Assembly: GCF_000265385.1 (NCBI RefSeq)
Contig: NC_018013.1
Coordinates: 709,001-773,000, forward strand
DNA from: Aequorivita sublithincola DSM 14238
GTDB taxonomy: Bacteria > Bacteroidota > Bacteroidia > Flavobacteriales > Flavobacteriaceae
Direction of reading: 5' to 3'
Length of the DNA: 64,000 nt
How positions within the stretch are numbered: position 1 is the first letter of the stretch; each line of letters begins with the position of its first letter. The notes under the pieces are model-generated. The model was not told the origin of the DNA and searched no databases. It saw only the letters and a list, made by a program, of their open reading frames with translations. The translations under genes were made by a program, and so were the position numbers. This document shows positions 8,639 through 17,345 of this stretch, piece by piece.

Positions 8639-9775
8639 ATGAATTCCATAAAAATTTTACTTGTCAGTATTTTTCTTTGTAATATTTCATTCGTAAAAGC
8701 ACAAGAGCAAGAACGAGATTGGGTTCCGTTTTCACAAATTTTAGATTTGGAAGTGAAAAAGGATTTAGTTTTTGAATTGACCGCTTCAGTAAAAGTTGAT
8801 GTTAAAGAACCCAATAGCCAAGCGGGACTGTGGGCTCGTGTAGACAATAAAGGTAAGACAATGGGCTTCTTTGATAATATGAGCGACAGGCCTATTAAAG
8901 ATTCAACCTGGAAAACATATTCCATAAAAGGAATATTGGATTCAAAAGCAAAAAGACTTGTTTTTGGCGGACTCGTTTACGGAAATGGAAGTTTTTATTA
9001 CGATGATTTTAAACTTTCCATTGAAAACCCAAAAACTGGAAAAATGGAAGAAGTTGCTATTGACAATTCAGGTTTTGAAGAAGTGGTTGCGAATAGCGAA
9101 ATTCCAAAATGGTGGATTGGAATCAGCAAAGAGGCTTTTGAAAACACAGCTGGTTTTTCGATGAATAGTTCTGACGAAAGTTCTGAAGGGAATCATTCCC
9201 TTAAAATTGAAGGAAAAAACATCACTCGTACAGTCCAAAATTATATTGGTCCAATTGACGGATACAGTCCGCAAATCGGCACGTTAGTAACTATGCTTAA
9301 CAACCTCAGCGAACGGGTGGAATATGCTGTGGGCAATATGTCTCAAGCCGAATTGGATTATCAACTTGATGAAAAATCTAACTCCGTTGGCGCTTTGATA
9401 ATGCATTTGGCAGCAACAGAAACCTATTTCCAAGAAGCAACTTTTGGAGAGAGCAATCTTTCAGAAGCGGAACTGGAGGAGTTGAGAATCGCAATGGAAT
9501 TAGGTGATGAAGGTCGTCAACACATTAAAGGACACGATGCCACCTATTATTTAGATATTTATAAAAAAGCCAGAAAAAGAACTTTAGAATTGCTGAAAGA
9601 GAAAGACGACGCTTGGCTTGCAGAAGTTCCTGAAGGCTCAACTGTGAATAACCATTTTTCTTGGTTTCACGTTATGGAACATCAATCCAGCCATTTAGGT
9701 CAAATACTTTTGCTTCAAAAGCGAATACCTGAAACCAAAACATTGGATCTGAAAAACGATAAAAAAGTTGATTAA
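8639..9775 (+). CDS. Exported two-domain protein: beta-sandwich module plus DinB-like domain
   Basis: Signal peptide (1-21, FVKAQ). Residues about 25-195 look like a carbohydrate-binding-type jelly roll (SQAGLWARVDN, GSFYYDDFKLSIENP, ALIDNSGFEE-like segments with alternating hydrophobics). Residues about 205-360 are a DinB/DUF664 four-helix bundle with the metal-ligand pattern ALIMHLAATE and FSWFHVMEHQSSHLGQIL. DinB-like proteins are usually cytosolic thiol-dependent metalloenzymes of about 170 residues; an exported version with an added beta module is less common. Function unknown. fabD follows after 17 bases. Confidence 0.75.
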   Translation: MNSIKILLVSIFLCNISFVKAQEQERDWVPFSQILDLEVKKDLVFELTASVKVDVKEPNSQAGLWARVDNKGKTMGFFDNMSDRPIKDSTWKTYSIKGILDSKAKRLVFGGLVYGNGSFYYDDFKLSIENPKTGKMEEVAIDNSGFEEVVANSEIPKWWIGISKEAFENTAGFSMNSSDESSEGNHSLKIEGKNITRTVQNYIGPIDGYSPQIGTLVTMLNNLSERVEYAVGNMSQAELDYQLDEKSNSVGALIMHLAATETYFQEATFGESNLSEAELEELRIAMELGDEGRQHIKGHDATYYLDIYKKARKRTLELLKEKDDAWLAEVPEGSTVNNHFSWFHVMEHQSSHLGQILLLQKRIPETKTLDLKNDKKVD

Positions 9776-9792
9776 AACATAAAATTACAAAT

Positions 9793-10674
9793 ATGAAAGC
9801 ATATATATTCCCCGGACAAGGCGCCCAATTCACTGGAATGGGTAAAGATTTATACGAAAACTCATCAAAAGCTAAAGATTTATTTCATCAGGCAAATGAG
9901 GTTTTAGGCTTCGACATTACAAAAATAATGTTTGAAGGTACGGCCGATGAACTTAAGGAAACGAAAGTTACGCAGCCCGCAATATTTCTTCATTCCACTA
10001 TTTTAGCAGAAGTAATGGGCGACAAATTTCAGCCAGATATGGTTGCGGGACATTCTTTAGGCGAAATTTCGGCTTTGGTTGCCAATAGAACACTTGCTTT
10101 TAGCGATGGATTAAGACTTGTTTATAAACGCGCTTTAGCAATGCAAAAGGCTTGTGAAGCAACTCCTTCAACAATGGCGGCGGTATTAGGTTTGGAAGAT
10201 CATTTAGTTGAAGAAATCTGTGCCAATACACCTGGAATTGTAGTTGCAGCAAATTACAACTGTCCTGGTCAGCTAGTGATTTCAGGCGATGTAGATGCCG
10301 TGGGAAAAGCTTGCGAAAGTTTAAAAGAAGCTGGCGCACGTAGAGCTTTGATTTTACCAGTTGGTGGCGCATTTCATAGTCCTTTAATGGAACCTGCTCG
10401 CGAAGAACTAGCCGCTGCAATAGAAGCTACGCAATTTACAGCACCCGCCTGCCCAATTTATCAAAACGTTTCCACTTTCGCTGTTACAGATCCTTCAGAA
10501 ATAAAGGAAAATTTAATCTTTCAGCTTACCGCTCCCGTAAAATGGACGCAGAGTATTCAGAATATGATAAAAGATGGCGCAACTAAATTTATTGAAGTTG
10601 GCCCCGGAAATGTTTTGCAAGGATTAGTTAAAAAGATTGATAGTTCTGCTGAAACTGAGAAATCGGAGATTTAA
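9793..10674 (+). CDS. fabD: Malonyl-CoA:ACP transacylase
   Basis: Loads malonyl groups onto acyl carrier protein for fatty-acid synthesis. 293 residues. The N-terminal IFPGQGAQFTGMGKDLY motif, the nucleophile elbow VAGHSLGE (Ser88), KRALAMQKA with the substrate Arg region, and the catalytic GGAFHSPLM (His195) are all present. Not in a fab cluster here. A heptamer array (10675-10709) runs directly into an intrinsic terminator. Confidence 0.96.
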   Translation: MKAYIFPGQGAQFTGMGKDLYENSSKAKDLFHQANEVLGFDITKIMFEGTADELKETKVTQPAIFLHSTILAEVMGDKFQPDMVAGHSLGEISALVANRTLAFSDGLRLVYKRALAMQKACEATPSTMAAVLGLEDHLVEEICANTPGIVVAANYNCPGQLVISGDVDAVGKACESLKEAGARRALILPVGGAFHSPLMEPAREELAAAIEATQFTAPACPIYQNVSTFAVTDPSEIKENLIFQLTAPVKWTQSIQNMIKDGATKFIEVGPGNVLQGLVKKIDSSAETEKSEI

Positions 10675-10709
10675 TTCAAGGTTCAAGATTTAAAATTCAA
10701 GATTACAAA
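10675..10709. repeat. Degenerate heptamer array TTCAAGR x5
   Basis: Units TTCAAGG, TTCAAGA, TTTAAAA, TTCAAGA and TTACAAA follow one another exactly in phase, starting one base after the fabD stop codon and abutting the terminator hairpin. Confidence 0.65.
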
Positions 10710-10742
10710 AACGCCGAAGATAATTTGTTCTTCGGCGTTTTT
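10707..10742 (+). terminator. Intrinsic terminator after fabD
   Basis: Stem AAAAACGCCGAAGA (10707-10720) with TCTTCGGCGTTTTT (10729-10742), 8-base loop, A/T-rich flanks that provide the U tract. Confidence 0.85.
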
Positions 10743-10867
10743 AGTTTGTGTTTTTTTCAAAATAATGTAAAGTTTATTTGAATCAATTTCAATTTCTTTT
10801 TAAAAAAAAGAGGGTAACAATTCTAAGAACTTTTGATATAAGGTTATAATGTTAAAACTTAGAAAAA

Positions 10868-11914
10868 ATGAAAAATTTTAAAACTCTTTTTGGTTTCGTA
10901 TTTATTGCGAGTATTTTATTTACGAATTGCTCAGATGATGACACAGTTACAGACGATGATCCAACTAATTTACCTTGCGCAAATTATAACAAGGAATTAT
11001 TGACATTAACCACAGCTTTTGATGGTAACCCTAATGCGGTGATAGACTATAATTCGTTTATCATCAACAATCTTGATCCGCTACTTCCAAATTCCCAAGG
11101 AAGTTTTACTACAACTTCCAATCTTAGTTTCGAACTACCAACTAATGGCTCCATTTATAATGAGGCGAGCAATCTACATGGGATTTTGGTTTCGAGGGCG
11201 GGTAAATATTTCACTTTTAACACCAGTACGGGAGTAGGTCAGGAATCTGTAGTTCCTTCAGATATTGCTTCACCAGTATTAGTCGGTAATTTGGGTTATG
11301 TAATTGAAGTTTCAAATTTTGGCTATGGAACTTCTGGTGTAGCAGATCAATTCAAGGTAAGACCTTTTAATATAACTGACGGAACTCTTGGTGCTGCATT
11401 GCCAATTTCTGCAGCAAACACTACTTTTAACAATAATAGTTTCTTTACGGTAGAAACTATGAGTATGGCGACCGATGCTGTGGATAAGCTATTTTTTCTA
11501 TCTGGAACTAATTTAGTAACGGTAAATAAGACAAGCAATATAGCTTCTCAAATAGATTTATATCCTTCATTTTCAATGTTGGATTATGTTCGTTTTTTTG
11601 GATTGGAATATTCTGAAAGTCTTGGATTGATCGCCATTATGGATATGGCGAGTACAAATACACGGGACTTGGTAAAAATAAATCCATCAACTAATACTGT
11701 TGTATCATTAATCTCTATTCCTGCAGATATTAATAACGAATTCTATTCTACTACCTATAGCGAATGCAAAAAAACTTATTATCTCACAACGTTGCAGAAT
11801 GGATCTAGTCCGACGAAGACGCTTTATTTTGAATTCAATCTAACAACAAACACTATAAACAATTCACAAATCATAGCAGATTACGTTTTTGGAATAGATC
11901 TTATTCCTGGATAA
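10868..11914 (+). CDS. Uncharacterised lipoprotein
   Basis: 348 residues with a lipoprotein signal (lipobox ILFTNC, Cys near residue 21) followed by an acidic stretch SDDDTVTDDD. In Bacteroidota such an acidic motif after the lipidated Cys favours export to the cell surface. The rest is rich in Ser, Thr, Asn and short beta strands, with a repeated pattern of value readings (LVGNLGYVIEVSNFGYG, KLFFLSGTNLVTVNK, SLGLIAIMDMAS) suggestive of a beta-propeller. No catalytic motif is seen. It stands alone between two terminators. Confidence 0.7.
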   Translation: MKNFKTLFGFVFIASILFTNCSDDDTVTDDDPTNLPCANYNKELLTLTTAFDGNPNAVIDYNSFIINNLDPLLPNSQGSFTTTSNLSFELPTNGSIYNEASNLHGILVSRAGKYFTFNTSTGVGQESVVPSDIASPVLVGNLGYVIEVSNFGYGTSGVADQFKVRPFNITDGTLGAALPISAANTTFNNNSFFTVETMSMATDAVDKLFFLSGTNLVTVNKTSNIASQIDLYPSFSMLDYVRFFGLEYSESLGLIAIMDMASTNTRDLVKINPSTNTVVSLISIPADINNEFYSTTYSECKKTYYLTTLQNGSSPTKTLYFEFNLTTNTINNSQIIADYVFGIDLIPG

Positions 11915-11940
11915 TATTTTAATCCCAAATTAAAAACAAT

Positions 11941-11972
11941 AAACGTCGAAGTCTCATAAATTTTCGACGTTT
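11941..11972. terminator. Shared terminator between lipoprotein and dsdA
   Basis: Inverted repeat AAACGTCGAA (11941-11950) and TTCGACGTTT (11963-11972) between two convergent genes, with A-rich sequence on the left (U tract for the minus strand) and T-rich sequence on the right. Confidence 0.7.
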
Positions 11973-11980
11973 ATTTAAAT

Positions 11981-13324
11981 CTATAAAGTAGAATGAGCCA
12001 AATTATTTATACCACGATTATAAAAAGTGTTCCGCTCCTCATCGGGAACTAAGTCTCCTCCCGTAGCCCAAACAATGTGAGTGGCGTTTTCCATTTTAAG
12101 TTTGTTTTTTGCAGCGTAATCTGTTTTGGCTAGCATTTGTGGACCAATCAATCCCGCAGTGGCGGAAGGTTCTAGAAATATTTTTTCTGTATCCATCAGT
12201 TGTGCCAAAAGCGTAAAAAGATGATTATCCTCAATGGTATAAATACCGCTAATTAAATGCCCACTTACTGTCGTGGCAAAATTAGAAGGACGGCCAACTG
12301 CTAATCCATCAGCTTCGGTTTTATTATCCACGCCAATATCCTGCACGCTTATATTACTCATTTCGCCAGTAACCAATCCTGTTAAAACCGCTGGGGAATG
12401 TGTGGGTTCCACAAAGAAACAATGCACATTATCTCCGTAAATTTGTTTCAAACCAAAAGCCGTTCCACCAGGAGAGCCGCCTACTCCACAAGGAGAATAC
12501 ACAAACAACGGATGTTCTGTATCAACTTTAATATTCGCTTCTTCCAATTGTTTCGCCAATCTGAGCGCGCCCACTGTGTAGCCTAAAAATAGTTCGTGAG
12601 AGTTTTCATCATCTACAAAATACGCCATTGGATCGGCATTTGTTTTCTGTCTTCCTGCAAGAATGGCTTCGCTGAAATCGCCAGCAAACTCAATTATTTG
12701 CACTCCTTTGGAACGCAACAAATCTTTTTTCCACTTTTTGGCATCAGATGAAACATAAACGGTTACTTGAAAACCGAGCTTCGCACTAATAATACCAATA
12801 CTCAACCCAAGGTTTCCGGTAGAACCGACTCCAATTTTATATTTACTGAAGAACTCCTTGAATTTATCTGAAGTAAAAATGCTATAATCATCCCCATTTT
12901 TCAGAATACCTGCATTTATAGCCAAATCTTCGGCATAATGCAATACTTCAAAAAATCCGCCACGTGCTTTTATGGAACCTGCGATTGGAAGAGCATTGTC
13001 ACATTTTAAAAAGAATTGTCCTTGAATTTTTGTGCTTTCTTGATTTAAAAGCGCCTTCATATTTTGAATTTCTTTTAAAGGAGATTCAAGAATACCTTTA
13101 GTTTCCGCCGTTTCGGGAAATGCTTTCACAAAAAATGGCGCAAACCGTTCCCATAATTTGGCGGCTGCTTCCATATCCTTCCTTTTAATTGGGAAAGAAG
13201 GCATTTCCGCTTTCGATTTTATGTTTGGATTAAGCCAAATCAATGGTTTTAAATCCATAATTTCCTTTAAAACAGGAGCTTGTTTTATGAAAGAATCTAT
13301 TTTATTTTTTGAAAACATATTCAA
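11981..13324 (-). CDS. dsdA: D-serine ammonia-lyase
   Basis: PLP enzyme that deaminates D-serine to pyruvate and ammonia. 447 residues (442 in E. coli DsdA). Schiff-base Lys119 in AGSIKARGGFFEVLHYAE, VGSTGNLGLSIGI, the phosphate-binding PCGVGGSPGGTAFGLKQIYG, and the C-terminal TAGLIGPQML match the family. No dsdC or dsdX partner is nearby, so the usual regulated D-serine operon is absent. It may detoxify D-serine or use it as a nitrogen source. Confidence 0.93.
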   Translation of the reverse strand: MNMFSKNKIDSFIKQAPVLKEIMDLKPLIWLNPNIKSKAEMPSFPIKRKDMEAAAKLWERFAPFFVKAFPETAETKGILESPLKEIQNMKALLNQESTKIQGQFFLKCDNALPIAGSIKARGGFFEVLHYAEDLAINAGILKNGDDYSIFTSDKFKEFFSKYKIGVGSTGNLGLSIGIISAKLGFQVTVYVSSDAKKWKKDLLRSKGVQIIEFAGDFSEAILAGRQKTNADPMAYFVDDENSHELFLGYTVGALRLAKQLEEANIKVDTEHPLFVYSPCGVGGSPGGTAFGLKQIYGDNVHCFFVEPTHSPAVLTGLVTGEMSNISVQDIGVDNKTEADGLAVGRPSNFATTVSGHLISGIYTIEDNHLFTLLAQLMDTEKIFLEPSATAGLIGPQMLAKTDYAAKNKLKMENATHIVWATGGDLVPDEERNTFYNRGINNLAHSTL

Positions 13325-13358
13325 CTACTTTTAATTTGAACAATAAAACACGAAGAAC

Positions 13359-14138
13359 CTAGATTTTTTCAGCAATTATGGCATACGCGGTCATGTGGTC
13401 CTCATATTTTTTGAAGATTTTCCGCATTTTCATAATTCGCCTTTTGGCATCTGGATGTGTAAGAATATTAAAACCTATTTTAATCGCTCTGAGAATTCCT
13501 TCATCTGCAATCATCCGTTTTAGTTTTAAAAGATGCATCGGCGATTCAAAAACTTCTTTAACTTTAAAGCCTTCATTTTCCAATAATCCGCACCATTCTT
13601 TTTGGGTTAATGGACGCGCATTTACACGAATTACCTGTGCCAACTTGCGTTGAATGCTACTTTTGAATTGGGGATCTAATTCATTTGGTGTTAAACCCAG
13701 CTCGTGAATGCCATAAAGCCCTCCTCTTTTAAGCACTCTATATGCTTCTCTGATTATTTCAGATTTACGATCGTCAACCTGCATGGTTAACATTGCTTCT
13801 CCCAAAACCTTATCTGCGCTAGAATCTTCCAAGCCAGTATGAGCCGCGGTGGTATTCACAATTGTTGCGGCCGGAGTTCCATTGATTTTGATTTTCAATC
13901 TGGCAGCTGCTTCTTCATTCAATTCAATTCCGATATATTTTTTTGGCTTTTTCTTCAAAATCATTGACGCTGTAAAACCCATTCCAGGCGCAAATTCAAC
14001 TAATGCATCCTCGTGTTTAACATCCAAACCATTTACCAGCTTCAGTGTAAGTTCTTTACCACCAGGCCGTAAAACGCGTTTTCCCATATTGGCAAGAATC
14101 CAGTGACCCTGTTCGGTATTTATGGTTTTGTTACTCAT
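13359..14138 (-). CDS. Class I SAM-dependent methyltransferase
   Basis: 259 residues. Motif I LVEFAPGMGFTASMILKKK near residue 47, acidic motif II IGIELNEEAAARLK, and EAYRVLKRGGLYGIHELGL (motif post-III) are clear. The substrate is unknown. Its start overlaps the stop of the upstream cupin gene by one base (TAATG), so the two are translated together and probably act in one process. Confidence 0.85.
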   Translation of the reverse strand: MSNKTINTEQGHWILANMGKRVLRPGGKELTLKLVNGLDVKHEDALVEFAPGMGFTASMILKKKPKKYIGIELNEEAAARLKIKINGTPAATIVNTTAAHTGLEDSSADKVLGEAMLTMQVDDRKSEIIREAYRVLKRGGLYGIHELGLTPNELDPQFKSSIQRKLAQVIRVNARPLTQKEWCGLLENEGFKVKEVFESPMHLLKLKRMIADEGILRAIKIGFNILTHPDAKRRIMKMRKIFKKYEDHMTAYAIIAEKI

Positions 14139-14482
14139 TAGGAATTTTTCACAACATCCTCCACTCTTTTAGCAGAATCTGCTTTGTTAAGACTTAATCT
14201 TACTGTACTAGTTTCCATTGCTTTTAAATCGTGAGGAATTCCGCCTCCAAGTGCTATTAAATCACCTTTTTTCAGATTATAAATGTTTCCATTTACTCCA
14301 AAATCAATGGCGCCTTCAAAAATTTCGACAACAATAGAGAAAGGTGTTTTGTGCTCTTTCATAACTTGACCTTCCTTAAAGGCTATTCTGATCTCTTTTC
14401 CAGTTTCGGTTTCTAATAAAACTTGGACGGTTGGTCTGCTTTCGTTGTATTGAAGATCGTTTACTAATGATGCTAGTTTCAT
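14138..14482 (-). CDS. Cupin-domain protein
   Basis: 114 residues forming a small single-domain cupin (KTPFSIVVEIFEGAIDFGVN, NLKKGDLIALGGGIPHDLKAME). The second conserved cupin block is present with one His, but the first HxH-E block is weak, so metal binding is uncertain. It may act as a sensor or a non-catalytic partner. Its stop and the methyltransferase start share one base. A TAATTTTG promoter-like element lies 39 bases upstream. Confidence 0.8.
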   Translation of the reverse strand: MKLASLVNDLQYNESRPTVQVLLETETGKEIRIAFKEGQVMKEHKTPFSIVVEIFEGAIDFGVNGNIYNLKKGDLIALGGGIPHDLKAMETSTVRLSLNKADSAKRVEDVVKNS

Positions 14483-14520
14483 ATTTATTTATTTTTTAAA
14501 TTTCCTTATTTAGAATGGTT

Positions 14521-14528
14521 CAAAATTA
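14521..14528 (-). promoter_or_regulatory. Candidate -7 element for cupin-methyltransferase operon
   Basis: Minus-strand TAATTTTG fits the Bacteroidota -7 consensus TAnnTTTG, 39 bases before the cupin start. No clear -33 TTG was found. Confidence 0.4.
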
Positions 14529-14673
14529 CAAAAAAAATACTTTATAGTCCGTAAATTATTCTATAAAGTTTCTGGCTATGATTTAACTCATAACCTATGA
14601 ATATCAATTTGTTGAAATTTGTAGTGTAAATTATTAAGACTCAGAAAAGAATCCAAACCTGATTTGATTATAT

Positions 14674-15138
14674 ATGAAGAAACAAAACATAGTCTTAACG
14701 CCACTTATTGAAGAGCACGACGAAGTTATTCTCCTTTGTGAACGAATTAGAGAAGGACTGCAAAACAAAGTTGACGACAAACGAATTAAAAATTACATTG
14801 ATTGGTTTAAGGAGCATTACTTAGATCTTCACTTCGAAATAGAGAAAAAGTATATTTTTCCTATTCTTGGGAATACTAATGTTCGGGTAAAAAGAGCTTT
14901 GGCAAACCATAGAAGACTAAACCGTTTGTTTGCAGAAACATCCAAACTTAACATCGTTTTAAACAAAATTGAAGAAGAATTGAGTAGTTATATTGGGTTT
15001 GAAGAACGTGTTTTATACAACGAAATCCGAGATATAGCAAGTGCCGAGCAATGGGAGGAAATTGAAAAAAGTCATCATCAATTAGAATTTAATGACGATG
15101 ATTGGAAAGATCGATTTTGGGAAACGTCCATTGATTAA
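14674..15138 (+). CDS. Hemerythrin-like (HHE) domain protein
   Basis: 154 residues. Predicted four-helix bundle with metal-ligand candidates IEEHDEVILL (His, helix 1), HYLDLHFEIEKKYIFP (HxxxE, helix 2), NHRRLNRLF (His, helix 3) and GFEERVLYNEI (Glu, helix 4). This matches bacterial hemerythrin HHE domains, which bind a diiron site and sense or handle O2, NO or iron. Cytoplasmic. It stands alone, with a terminator shared with the convergent small gene downstream. Confidence 0.8.
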   Translation: MKKQNIVLTPLIEEHDEVILLCERIREGLQNKVDDKRIKNYIDWFKEHYLDLHFEIEKKYIFPILGNTNVRVKRALANHRRLNRLFAETSKLNIVLNKIEEELSSYIGFEERVLYNEIRDIASAEQWEEIEKSHHQLEFNDDDWKDRFWETSID

Positions 15139-15159
15139 ATTAGAAATTATACCAATAAA

Positions 15160-15194
15160 AAAACACCGAATGAAAATGAATCATTCGGTGTTTT
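15160..15194. terminator. Bidirectional terminator
   Basis: Perfect 14-bp stem: AAAACACCGAATGA (15160-15173) and TCATTCGGTGTTTT (15181-15194), 7-base loop, A run on the left and T run on the right. It serves the hemerythrin gene and the convergent small gene at 15216. Confidence 0.88.
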
Positions 15195-15215
15195 CAATTC
15201 TGAATTCAGAATTAT

Positions 15216-15410
15216 CTAAGCGCTTATCTTGCAATCTTCACAATCTTTCACTTCACCATAATAGGTTTCGCGGTATTTATGTAGGGTTTTAAAGGGTACA
15301 CTTAAAAATGTTTTTTTAATGTAGATCACACTCGTGGTGAACATTCCCATTTTTTCTGTAAATCGTTTTTCTGTTTTTGTTCTTCGTTTCACTGAAACTA
15401 ACTTCATCAT
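15216..15410 (-). CDS. Small basic protein of unknown function
   Basis: 64 residues, rich in Lys and Arg at the N-terminus (KRRTKTEKRFTEKM), then a hydrophobic strand-rich core (GMFTTSVIYIKKTFLSVPFK) and a C-terminal CEDCK motif whose two cysteines could bind metal. The start may be the second Met (15407). The bidirectional terminator placed just after its stop, and the absence of any gene on the other strand, support a real gene. No family recognised. Confidence 0.55.
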   Translation of the reverse strand: MMKLVSVKRRTKTEKRFTEKMGMFTTSVIYIKKTFLSVPFKTLHKYRETYYGEVKDCEDCKISA

Positions 15411-15586
15411 TGTTTTTTTGACTCCCTTTTGTTCGTAACATCTTGTTTTTGAGGCAAAAGTAAAGAGTGCTATTCGGGTGCAAAGAAACAGTTCTCAATT
15501 GCCAATTCCAAACTATTAGCGTTAAACATGGGTTAAACCGAGTCTTGAGTTATGAGTTATGACAATTAGAAATAGTCCAAACTAAT

Positions 15587-15624
15587 TACTGAATACTGAC
15601 TACTGATTACTCATTACTGCATAC
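15587..15624. repeat. Degenerate heptamer array TACTGAN x5
   Basis: Units TACTGAA, TACTGAC, TACTGAT, TACTCAT, TACTGCA plus TAC, in phase. The array runs across the galE stop codon (15614-15616), so the last residues of GalE (GMQ and stop) are encoded by repeat units. A second short run, GAGTTAT x2, lies at 15547-15560. Confidence 0.7.
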
Positions 15625-16636
15625 CTCGTACTTTCTTCTCCCATTTCCAAGAAGACAACAAAGCATCTTCCATTGTTTCTTGGGCCTTCCAACCTAAAAC
15701 ATCATTTGCTTTCTTGGTATCTGCATATACTGAGATTACATCGCCAGGACGACGATCTACAATTTTATAATTCAATTTTTCGCCAGTTGTCTTTTCGAAT
15801 GAATTCACCACTTCTAGAACAGAACTTCCTCTACCCGTTCCAAGATTGAAGACTTCATAATTTGAATTATTTGTCTTTGAAAGCAATCTTCCTAAGGCTA
15901 TTACGTGTGCCTTAGCCAAATCTACAACGTGAATGTAATCGCGAATACAGCTGCCGTCCTCGGTAGGATAGTCGTCTCCATAAACAGATAATTCTTTTCG
16001 TAAACCAGCGGCGGTCTGTGTAATAAACGGAACTAAATTTTGTGGAACTCCAGCAGGAAGCTCGCCTATTTCAACAGTTTCGTGAGCGCCAATTGGATTA
16101 AAATAACGAAGCGCAATTGCTTTTAAAGTTGAAATAGAGCAAGTGTCTTTCAGTATTTCTTCACTAATTTGTTTGGTATTTCCATAAGGTGAAGTGGCTT
16201 CCTTTACAGCTGCATCTTCAGTTATAGGAAGCGAATCTGGTTCGCCATAAACCGTGCACGAAGAACTGAAAATAAAGGTTTCAATTCCGTAAGCATTACA
16301 TTCCTGCAACAAATAAATTAGCGTATTTAGATTGTTTTCGTAATAAAGTAGCGGATTGGCAACACTTTCGCCAACAGCTTTACTGGCTGCAAAATGAATA
16401 ATTCCTTCAATGTCTTGATTTCTTTTGAAAAATTCTGAAACATCCGCTTTATAACGAAGATCAAGCCTTTCAAAAGCTGGGGGAGTTTTGGATATATTGG
16501 TTATGCCTTCCAAAACATCCAAAGATGAATTTGAAAGATTATCAACTATGATAACCTGATAACCTGCATTTTGAAGTTCAACAACGGTATGACTTCCAAT
16601 GTAGCCTAAACCGCCTGTAACGAGTATTTTTTTCAT
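15614..16636 (-). CDS. galE: UDP-glucose 4-epimerase
   Basis: Interconverts UDP-glucose and UDP-galactose with bound NAD. 340 residues. NAD motif TGGLGYIGSH (residues 7-16), HFAASKAVGES, catalytic Ser in FSSSCTVYGEP (124-126) and the YxxxK pair Tyr151/Lys155 in SPYGNTK. LGTGRGSSVLEVVNSFEK is the extended-SDR C-terminal signature. Upstream on the same strand are a DUF6624 gene and a DegT aminotransferase, so a role in surface glycan precursors is likely. Confidence 0.96.
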   Translation of the reverse strand: MKKILVTGGLGYIGSHTVVELQNAGYQVIIVDNLSNSSLDVLEGITNISKTPPAFERLDLRYKADVSEFFKRNQDIEGIIHFAASKAVGESVANPLLYYENNLNTLIYLLQECNAYGIETFIFSSSCTVYGEPDSLPITEDAAVKEATSPYGNTKQISEEILKDTCSISTLKAIALRYFNPIGAHETVEIGELPAGVPQNLVPFITQTAAGLRKELSVYGDDYPTEDGSCIRDYIHVVDLAKAHVIALGRLLSKTNNSNYEVFNLGTGRGSSVLEVVNSFEKTTGEKLNYKIVDRRPGDVISVYADTKKANDVLGWKAQETMEDALLSSWKWEKKVRGMQ

Positions 16637-16676
16637 AATAATTCCACGCTTGTGGCAAATTTTATTTTTGAAGAAG

Positions 16677-17345
16677 TTAATTTACTTCCTCAATTGTATA
16701 GACTTTATATTCTATTCCTAATTGTTGCGCATAATCTTCTATTGTTGAATTAAGTCCAACAGTTTTACGAAGTTCATTTACATTTTCTGGATTCTTAATG
16801 GGCCATATAAGTTGGAAAAATTCTTTTTGTTTATTTTGATCATTAACGATGTGCAAATCTTTTCCTTGAGTTCCATAAATCTGAGGTTCGCCTTTGTGCA
16901 TTAACATTCTATCCTCCATCATCGCAACTTTAGATCTTTTCAGTTCTACCTTTTCACTAGCTTTCTCAATTAATGGGAAATATTCTTCAATTTTATCTGA
17001 ATGTTGAATTACAAACCAAGCTGCTTCATTTTCTGGCTCTCCAACCAATGATTTTTCAGGATAACCATATTCTTTTATTATTTTTTCAACTTCAACTAAA
17101 TTTAGACTATCGTTTCGGTTAAAAAGCTTCATTTCATTTTCAGAAAAATCCTTTTCAGAAATTGAAAGTTCTTTTAAGAGTTCTTGCTTTCTTTCATCAG
17201 AAATCCCACCAATAAACAATTCACGAAATCCTTGGTCTTTCAATAAAATAAGCTTTAACTCATTTTTCAAATCAAGATTAATCTCTTGGCAGTATGAAAC
17301 TGAGCTTAATGCAAAAGCAAAAAATAAAAGAAGGGATCTTATCAT
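16677..17345 (-). CDS. Exported DUF6624-type protein
   Basis: 222 residues with a signal peptide (1-19, SYCQ). The segments YGYPEKSLVGEPENEAAWFV and IQHSDKIEEYFPLIEKA, plus AMMEDRMLMHKGEPQIYGTQ, match the DUF6624 family found in Bacteroidota, whose function is unknown. Its start overlaps the stop of the upstream DegT gene by four bases, so it belongs to the same transcript despite being exported. Confidence 0.75.
   Translation of the reverse strand: MIRSLLLFFAFALSSVSYCQEINLDLKNELKLILLKDQGFRELFIGGISDERKQELLKELSISEKDFSENEMKLFNRNDSLNLVEVEKIIKEYGYPEKSLVGEPENEAAWFVIQHSDKIEEYFPLIEKASEKVELKRSKVAMMEDRMLMHKGEPQIYGTQGKDLHIVNDQNKQKEFFQLIWPIKNPENVNELRKTVGLNSTIEDYAQQLGIEYKVYTIEEVN

Noticed and set aside
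8581..8925. A 114-residue minus-strand open frame over the start of the DinB-domain gene
   Set aside because: It overlaps the signal peptide and first domain of a better-supported gene and has no recognisable features.
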